A stretch of 64,000 nt of DNA from the NCBI RefSeq assembly GCF_002865645.1, contig NW_020194512.1, positions 3,947,183 to 4,011,182 of the forward strand, written 5' to 3'. The notes beneath the pieces are model-generated. The model was not told the origin of the DNA, did not search any database, and was given only the letters and a program-made list of their open reading frames with translations. The translations under genes were made by a program, and so were the position numbers. Shown here one piece after another: positions 56,013 through 64,000 of this stretch (positions are counted from its first letter, which is position 1; each line of letters opens with the position of its first letter). The DNA is from Hyaloscypha bicolor E (lineage: Eukaryota; Ascomycota; Leotiomycetes; Helotiales; Hyaloscyphaceae).

Positions 56013-57883
56013 TGTTGAAAGAGTTAGAGAGAGATATTCCCATACGGCGGCTTTGGGAAGGTATCGAGTTTTGGTGCACGGGAATCTCTAAATTGAGGGG
56101 ATTGAGTACGATCAAAGGCGGGGATTTCTTTGCTTATGAGCCTGATCGTTACCACCAATAGCGCGGTGTCTGTAAGCGCCAGCGCGCCCGGACGCGTAAA
56201 TAGGACGAGCAGACCTGAGCCGAAGGTAAGCATACCTGAGCAAGCCCAACCACGGCCTGAGTATGCCTGAACCGAGCGTAAGCATCCTCGGCTACAGCCG
56301 GTCCAAATCCCAAAGCGACCAAACAGTCGCCCTTTTGCGCCCACAATAACTTTTTAATTGCAACCCTGATTAATTAATACTAAGTAATGCAATTATAAAG
56401 AAGAATCAGGCAAATGAAACCTATTAATCAGACTCTTAATTTAACCCGTAGTTAATTAGTAATTGAGTATTAAAATATACGGAAGTTTTTTAATTTTTTA
56501 ATTTTTATTATATAAAATACAAAAATGCTTTAGAAAACCTATATATAGTTAAGTAAATAATTTATTAAATCTAAACTTATAGGGCCTTATAAGGCCCCTT
56601 AAGCTTTTATAAGCTTAGTATAAATAAAAAGAACTCAAATTTTAAGAATTATATTAAAGTAAATATAATTTTTTATTTATATAAAATATAATTCTTTATA
56701 TATAAGCTTATATAAAAATAATTATATACTTTATAACTCTTATAATATTAAAGATATTAAAAATTAGAGAACAAGAAATTAATTATAATAAAATATATAA
56801 TATTTTAATAAATCTTTTTTATTACTTTAAATTAAATTAATAACTTAATTTTCTCTTTAATTTTATTTAATTTTACTTTTATTTATAAAATATATTAAAA
56901 TACTAATCTTATAAATATATAAATATAATTTTCTTTTATTAAATAACCTCTTTTTATACTTTTAGTATTATTATTCTTTAAATATAGAATATAATTCTTA
57001 TATAATACAAATATAATCTTTTTATTTTATTAATAATTTATTTAAACTCGTATTTGTTTTTATTATTTATAAGCTATAATTAAGAATATAAGTTAATTTA
57101 GAATTACTTTAATAGCAAGTTTATTATAAAATATATTATAAATCTTTATACTTTTAATTATTATATATTTCCAAAAAAAATTTAAGCTTCTTAAATAACT
57201 TATTTATATAAATATTTTAGAAATTAAATTAAATATTATTTTTAGTTTTTAATTTTAAGGCTTAATTTCTTTTTAATTTATAGCTTATATATAAAATAAT
57301 AATATTATATTTTTCTTATTAACTTTATTTTAAAGCTATAAAGGCTTATATAATATTTATATAAAAAATGAAACTAGCTTTTATAAATATAATATTAGAA
57401 TAAAAGAACTACTTAATTTATTTAATTATATTTTATAAAAAAATATAAAGAAAAGTCTTAATTATTTAATTTATTCTTTTTATAAATTTATTTATCTTAA
57501 AGTAATATATTATAATATAAGTCTTTTAATATTATAAATTCTTTCTTATTAACTTCTTTAAGCTTAACTTAATAATTAATTTTATTTAATTTTAAATAAA
57601 TAATAACTTTTTTATTTTAATTAAACTAAATACTTTTAAAAAGTCTTTATATAAGGTTTTTCTTTTATTTTCGAGTTAAAGCCTTTTAAATATTAATTTA
57701 GCTAATAAAAAAAAGTTTGTTTTTATTTCCTTTTATTAAGAAAAAAAATAAAGCTATTTAAACTTATATAGAATTTATTATTTATAAACTAGAAATTTGT
57801 ATTTCATTTATTTTATTTTATATAAAAGTTTTTATTAATAAAATTATTAGTATAGCTATTTCTTTGGGAGTTATATATATAGT

Positions 57884-57960
57884 TATAGGATACGGGATAC
57901 GGGATATAAGTAATAGGATATAGGTAATAGGATATAGGATACGAGATATAGTTATATAAC
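57884..57960 (+). repeat. Minisatellite of GGATAC/GGATAT units
   Basis: A run of imperfect units: AGGATACGGGATACGGGATA, then repeated TAATAGGATATAGG and GGATACGAGATATA. A further GGGATATAG occurs near 57985. Sits inside the A/T-rich block. Confidence 0.6.
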
Positions 57961-58842
57961 CTTATATATTACGTATATAATTACGGGATATAGAATATAT
58001 ATAAGGCATATAATAGTAGGATAATATATAAGTAGTTAAGATAAGTAAGCTATAAAGTAATGCTTATAAGTATAACTAATTCCAAGAATTAATTCTAATA
58101 AAAGACTAATTAATGCCTCTTCTAAAGCTAGAAGCGTCTCCCTATATATTCCCTAGTACTTAGCCAGATATACGAAGCCCTTTACTTAATTAGGAAATCC
58201 TATATAATTCATATAATTCCGATTATAAGCTATATCCAAAATAGGAAACTAGATCTATAATATCTAATACCTGTTTATATACTATTATATATATCTATTA
58301 TATTAATTCCTTCTCTAGGCCCTTATTCTTAAGAGGCTTGGAAAAACTGCAAATAGCTTTATAAATATTTCCCTAAAACTTTTCTGGCCGCTGGCTTTTC
58401 CTAAAGACTTCCTATAATTACTCTATTATTATACTAGGTAATAGAGTTAAGGATATAGTTTACTAATTCTTTCTAGCTAGTTCGCAAATCGCCTCTAGTA
58501 ATTTCCTCTTATAAAGATAATATAAATATAATATATATTATTAGATATAAAGTTTATCTGATTTTCTAATTAGTTCGTAAATCCTAACTTAGCCTCTATT
58601 TGCAAATAAATTATTACTTTATAGGCCCAAAAGCTTGGAAAAGTTAATCCGATCTTCTGGTTTATTTATAAATCTTTTCTTTGGAATTTTCTGGGTATTT
58701 CTAATATAGAACTGGTTCCGAATTCGTAATTACTATTCGGGAAGAGGATATTATAAAAAGGCCTTCCTTTTTTCACTAACTAACCTTTCTTTTTCTTAAT
58801 TATAATATCGTATCTAGCTTTTCCTCATTCCTTGCCTTCTTT

Positions 58843-58905
58843 CTTTAAGCCTTCTTTAAGCTCCTTTAAGCTCCTTTAAGCCTTATTTAAGCTTTATTTA
58901 AGTTC
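58843..58905 (+). repeat. Short tandem repeat of TTTAAGCTCC-type units
   Basis: About six imperfect 10-12-bp copies: TTCTTTAAGCC, TTCTTTAAGCTCC, TTTAAGCTCC, TTTAAGCC, TTATTTAAGC and TTTATTTAAG. Noncoding, inside the graveyard. Confidence 0.5.
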
Positions 58906-61449
58906 CTTTCTAATTTCCTTTTCTACTTCTTTATTTATTAAGATAAATACTTCTCTTAATACTTATTAGCCTATTACTACCCGTTTGGCTAATACTCTTA
59001 TATTCTTAATTCGCCCTTATTATCTTTAATATTTCAAGAATATTACTAAGTTTCCCGACTTTACTTATATTAAGAGTAATAATTACTCGGTATATAATTA
59101 CTATTACTCTAAGAATAAGAAGTATAATTCTATAAATTGCAAATTTCTTTTTTTATTTCTTATTCTAATACTATTTAAAGTTTCTTAAATATATATAGTA
59201 TAGTTAAACTGCCTTCTTTAAGCTATTAATATATATAAGCGTCTTTCCTATCCTTTATATGAGGTGTTTATTAGTAGGTAATAAGATAATAGAATGAATT
59301 AGTGTATTATGAAACCATAGTATTAAATTTAGTATAGAACTAATCTCTGTTCCTCCTATAAGGTCCAGGGAAGCCCCCTCTAAATAGGAGGCCCCGATAG
59401 CATATATATAATTAGTGATTTATAAGCCTAATACATATAATATAAATAGTGGTTAGTTAGGATATTAAAGGGCTACCGAACTCCCTAATTAATACCCGCG
59501 ATATCCGAGATTCATTACATGCCTTTAAGTTACGTGCGTCCCTGTATATATTATAACTATGCCCCCCTCCTAGGATCTTGTCCCCAAGATTCATTAATCT
59601 ATCCTAGTAAATATTTAATTAATTAATTATTTAATTAATGTAAACTTCTAGTATCTTGGGAGGTGGTTTTGCTAATATAATCTGGATAATAAATATAAAA
59701 ATTGTCTAATTAGATTAGGGCTAAGTAAGCAAGAAGAAAGGGTAATTATACCCCAGGTATAGGGGCTAGCCGGTAATTGCGATTTTGTTTGGGATCTGAG
59801 CGTTCTAATTAGCTTAATCCAAAGTACTAAGGCATTACCTCACGAAACTAATACTACCTATTAGATCTCGTATTAGAATAATCTAAATAGCTATATAGAA
59901 AGTATTTAATAAATATTCGTATAAGAAACTTATGCGAATATTTCTAAGGTTCTAGAGATTATTTGCGGGCTTCTGGGAGTATGCATTAATCGGTTATACT
60001 AGTTTCTGATTAGGACTAGTGCAAAAACTAGTAGTTAATCCAGGTAGTTCTTTATCTCTATAAAAGGACCTCTTTATATTATTATATACTTTCTTTCTTT
60101 CTAATAACCATATATAACTTTTTCTATTATTACCTTCTAGCCTCTTCTTTTGCCCTTCTCTAAGTCTTCTTTAATTATTTTTAATTAATTCCATAATATC
60201 TTCTTCTGGCTTTATTATCCGTTCCCGTAATAATAAGCGTAAAGGTAATCTCGTAGCCTTCTTTCCTATTACTGGCAGATACTTGAAATATTTTAAGTAT
60301 TTGCTTATTAATCCCTTTACCTTATATACCATAGTACCTGGCAAGAAGAATTACGACCGTTATAATAAGGGTTCTAAGTCTTATATATTAGTAAGTTCTT
60401 TAGCTTTAATATTTATTAAAGCTAATGTAATTTCAGATTCCTCGCTACTTGTCGGAGGCTTGCCGGTCCTGGGAAGATACTATTATGACCTTTAAGAAAT
60501 TTCTTAAAGCATATCCTAAATAGTATTATACTAACGAGGATAATACTATTAATTAGGTTTTCAAAGACTAGAAGAATACTAATAAGCTTTGGAATTCTTC
60601 TTCCCGTCTTAATAAGGCAGATAATAATATTACTTAGGTTAGTATCCCAAAGGTAAGTTTTTTCTAATATGCTTAGGTATTTACTAATTCCTTAAAGAAA
60701 TACTGCAATATCTATCTTTAAGGCATTAACCTTATTACCGAGCTTATTACCGAGATTACTAAGTAGTCTATTACTAGTGCTTTAAGCACTAATAATATAA
60801 TACTCATGGCTATTTAGGACCTGACTTTAGAAGTTCGGGCCTTTTATAAGGCATATATGACTATTATAAGTTTCTTACTTACTTCTCTTAATATCCTTAA
60901 TACTAATATTATTATAGTATAACTATATCCCGTTAAGAGATAAGCGGATTCCGGAAAGTATTAGCCAATTCTTTACCAAGTCCTAAATAGGGCCGGTATC
61001 TGGCGTTCTTGCTTTAGGAATTAGGAATTTGTGGGAATTAGAGTTTATTTATTTGAGATACCCGTAGCTAGTTTACCTATAATAAATCTTTCTTAATCCT
61101 GAACTTTTTTCTAATAATTTAAATATAATTCTTATAAGCCTTAATAAAATCCTGGAAAACCTTTATAGGTAAAAAACCCAGAGAAAGAGCGTCTCTATTA
61201 CTATTCCGGGCCTTTTCTTGGCCGTCTAGGTCCTCTCTTTCTTTTAAGTAGCCTTTTTCTTAGTGGTCTAGAATTCTTTTTAATCTTAAGAGATTATTAA
61301 GAGGTGGTTTCGGATTCCAAGCCATGGTTTCGGTTATATAATTTCAGAAGTTCCTTGGAATTTTTAAGGTTAGGAAAAGCAGGTAACTAGGTATTATAAT
61401 CTTTAGGCTAGGCTTTCTATTTAATTAAATACTATTACTCCTTGCTTTT

Positions 61450-64000
61450 ACTATCTTATTAGTAATTAATAATGGCTTCTACTTCCTATTCTTATTCTTT
61501 ATTATTATCCGCTAATTCCGGAAGTTCTCCGGAGAAATATAGGTATGGCTCCTAACTCTTTTTTACTATATACTTTTTAAGGAGGGAAATATGAAAAGTT
61601 AGATATAAATAATTATATATACTTAGTAGTTCTAATTTATATACCAAATTACTAATATATTTAAGAATCCTAAACGGACCTATAAATTTTGGCTTAAGCT
61701 TTCCTGCCTTAAGTTTAATATTCCTCATTAATAGTATTATCCAGGCTTCTTTAAAGTAGTATTTAGCTAACCGGTACCTATTATAGTAGGTTTCCCGGTT
61801 ATTTTATATATAATACCACAAATTCTCAAGCTTTCTCTGCTTTACTTTAAGGGTTTCTAGCCTCTTATATATAACTAGTACCTCTCCTATAATCCTGTTC
61901 TTAGGATTTTATAGAAGTTAAGGATAGTATCCGTAATATATATGGAAAGATATATCTTATAAAACCTAATATTTTAAGTTATTATATATAAATTCCGTAA
62001 AAAATAACTTCTTAAACTAGTTATTCTTTTAGGTATTATAATAATATTTCAGGTAGTATTCCAGGGCCTAGTTTTGCCTTTCTATCTAACTATTTATCTG
62101 AGAATAGTAAGCTATACTTAAATATTATTTATATATTAAGTAGAAATAGAAAGCGGACCAGAACTAGCTAGTAAATACCGTTCCTTAGTCGGAAACAATT
62201 CTATTAGGGAAGCTAAAGATCGAGAAAACATGTTCCTATATAATCTTGGTAAGCTCCGGAGAGTTAATAGTCTTATAGTATATAATATATCTCGCTATTT
62301 TAGAGTACTAGTTAATAACTATAAGAATTATATTAAAATCGGGATCTTTTACCGGGTTCTTATATAGTAGTAGATCTATAATAAAATTCATAGAGATCTT
62401 ACCCCAGGATCTCTCAGGCTATAGTAGACTACTAAGTAGGCTATATGGCAAATGCCTCTTTACCTTAACTCTCTGGCAGATATTATATTCTTAATAATAA
62501 TCATAAATATCTCTTTCTATATTCTCCTAATACTAGGACTTTCTAAGAAGCTCGAGAGTTTTCTTTACTCTATAGTATCTAGCTATTAGATTATTATAAT
62601 AAAGCTTTATGACTTCTTAATATAAAGCGGGATTATTAGGTATAATAATTCTTGAATAGTACCTAAATAGGCCTAAATCATTTTTCCAGATTTCTTTTCC
62701 CTTAGCGTCTTTCTTACTAAGCCTCTGTTTTATAATATTTTAATATCGAGAATTATTTCTCTAAGCTACCTAGATAATGTCTAGAAGAGATTTAGATAGA
62801 GGGGCTAGTACTATGGCTCTTTTAGTAGCTATATATATCTATATATGGGGAATTAGATATTTATAACTATCTAATTCAAAAACTCGGGAGACTAAGGAGT
62901 CTTTAGTTCTATTAAGTAATATAATTATGGATACCCTTATTACCTTAGCTATAGTAGTAGAGCCTTTAAGGCATCTCCCTATACCTTGCTTCTTAACTAA
63001 TTTTATAATTAAGGGATCTATAAGATAATCTATTTACTTGTCTTATAGTAAATATTTCTCCTTAGTTACTATAGATATGGCAAGTATTAAATAATACCTA
63101 TTCTAAAGAGGGAACTCTTTAGATATCTATAAGGATCTCTGAATTATAATTGCGAAAGCTTTCTTTAACTTATTCTAAAAGATCAGAAGCCAAGTTATAT
63201 TAATAGGATCTTCTTTATAATCAGGTTTTCTACTAGGTCCGTCCGCTGGGTTTAAGGCGCCTCTATAGTAAATAATATTAAAATTATATATTATAAGATA
63301 TATTACCTAATATGCTTAATAGCTCTCTAGATACTTTATTTCCATGAAGTATTAGAGGTTATTATGGTCTGTAATAACCTCGATCATAAACCTGGACTCT
63401 TTAAGGTAATAGTACTAATACTTAAAGGCTTTAATAATCGCAAGTAGCTCCCTATTATAGGTACTATAGTTATATTTGGCTCCGGAGAGTTTCCGGAACT
63501 AGAATATTACTAGATACTAGTATTTTTTTGGGCTATTACTAGAATTAACTTATTATGAAATAGTACTAGTAATTACGAATTTTGATATATTAGTTTTAAT
63601 ATAAATCTTCTTAGAAGGATTAAAATAGACCAGGATAAGCATTATAATAAAAGCTTTTTTTAAAGTCTTAAAGCTTTTAGCTACTTTATTTATCTATATA
63701 AAGGGACCGGATTTCCGGCCCTTTTCTATTTCTTTTAAGAGGTCTATTAAGCCCATGGTTACCTGAAAGTAATAGTAGATAAACCTATAGTAGAAATTAG
63801 TAAATCTAAGGAATACTTAGATATTATGGAATAATTCTAGTTCTGGCTATTTAATAATACTATGGACCCGTTTAGGATTCGTACGAATATCTTCTATTCT
63901 AATAAGGAAGCCCAAAAATTTGACTTCCTTAATATTAAACTCGCATTTGCTAAGTTTATAAAATAGGTTATTTTTATATAGCCTAGTAAGTACCTGGCGA
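61450..64000 (-). mobile_element. Ty3/Gypsy retrotransposon pol relic (RT, RNase H, integrase), RIP-mutated
   Basis: Translating the minus strand from 64000 downward gives recognisable Gypsy Pol with many internal stops. Reverse transcriptase: LSKCEFNIKEVKFLGFLIR and FYRRFI-like text (63750-63980). RNase H: YSTYNRELLAIIKAFKY and SRFMIEVITDHNNL (63350-63470). The linker has RGALNPADGPSRKPDYKED (63210-63260). Integrase: NFIMDLLLYKNP, IILIVINYSKIARY and FSFPNRIVSD (62180-62400). The region close to the pol end reads PYLYFSGELPELADNN (about 61520-61560). Stops often stand where relatives have Trp or Gln, as expected from C-to-T/G-to-A change. The element runs off the right edge; LTRs were not firmly identified. 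Non-functional. Confidence 0.85.

Larger units (their letters stand above)
56345..64000. mobile_element. A/T-rich, RIP-like transposon graveyard
   Basis: From about 56345 the sequence turns abruptly A/T-dominated, with TpA-rich text and stop codons in all frames; no frame exceeds about 70 codons. 56345-57880 is nearly pure A/T with no readable protein. 58000-59550 has slightly more G/C and several short repeats. A stretch at 59560-59600 (minus strand TCTTGGGGACAAGATCCTAG) looks like the text often found just after fungal Gypsy pol genes, so an element boundary may lie near 59240-59600. A TATAAAAGG box occurs at about 60060, followed by a possible plus-strand relic to about 61080. 61450-64000 is a clear Gypsy pol relic (separate entry). 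No telomere repeats are seen at the right edge. Confidence 0.8.

Noticed and set aside
63900..64000. Right edge considered as a chromosome end
   Set aside because: No TTAGGG-type repeats; the Gypsy reverse transcriptase simply continues past the window edge.

Overview
This window looks like nuclear DNA of a filamentous ascomycete (Pezizomycotina). The signs are many-exon genes with short GT-AG introns (mostly about 45-65 nt, several shorter), a HET-domain protein, an NLR-type hydrolase-NACHT-WD40 protein, several major facilitator (MFS) transporters, C2H2 regulators, and a long A/T-dominated tract of broken retrotransposon that looks mutated by repeat-induced point mutation (RIP). A class such as Leotiomycetes is only a guess. 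Exon-intron models below were built by hand from splice signals, phase and protein-family fit. Most close in frame; the exceptions are stated.

Layout. 1-3806 (-): a very large HET-domain protein running off the left edge. 4626-5514 (+): an unrecognised 257-aa protein. 5515-8104: repeat-rich spacer. 8105-18070: ordinary gene-dense block with an allantoate/nicotinate-type permease, a mitochondrial Rmd1/RMND1-family protein back to back with the HOPS subunit VPS41, and a membrane-anchored alpha/beta hydrolase. 19632: a tiny Cys-rich gene. 20077-27534: three minus-strand genes (MFS exporter, FAD monooxygenase, C2H2 transcription factor) that look like a small aromatic-catabolism or detoxification set. 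28681-31855: a one-pass membrane protein with a PPxY motif and a fructosamine-kinase-family protein. 33355-38342: an NLR. 38872-49711: a drug/H+ antiporter, a second C2H2 factor, a multi-pass membrane protein, a flavin-reductase-like protein and a coiled-coil protein. 50254-52090: a decayed MFS pseudogene. 52462-53452: a hAT-like non-autonomous element. 54640-56012: a stand-alone protein with the N-terminal domain usually found on fungal STAND proteins. 56345-64000: A/T-rich transposon graveyard containing Ty3/Gypsy reverse transcriptase, RNase H and integrase remnants.

How it fits together. Three genes of the fungal self/non-self recognition repertoire (HET, NLR, stand-alone NLR N-domain) share the window with TA-flanked MITEs, a hAT-like element and a RIP-mutated block. 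That is typical of accessory compartments next to conserved housekeeping genes. The most unusual points are a HET domain split by a long charged insertion, a 16-nt microexon inside a zinc finger, several ultra-short introns, a reading frame that depends on the length of an AG microsatellite, and three well-delimited short transposons. No clearly unprecedented system was recognised.
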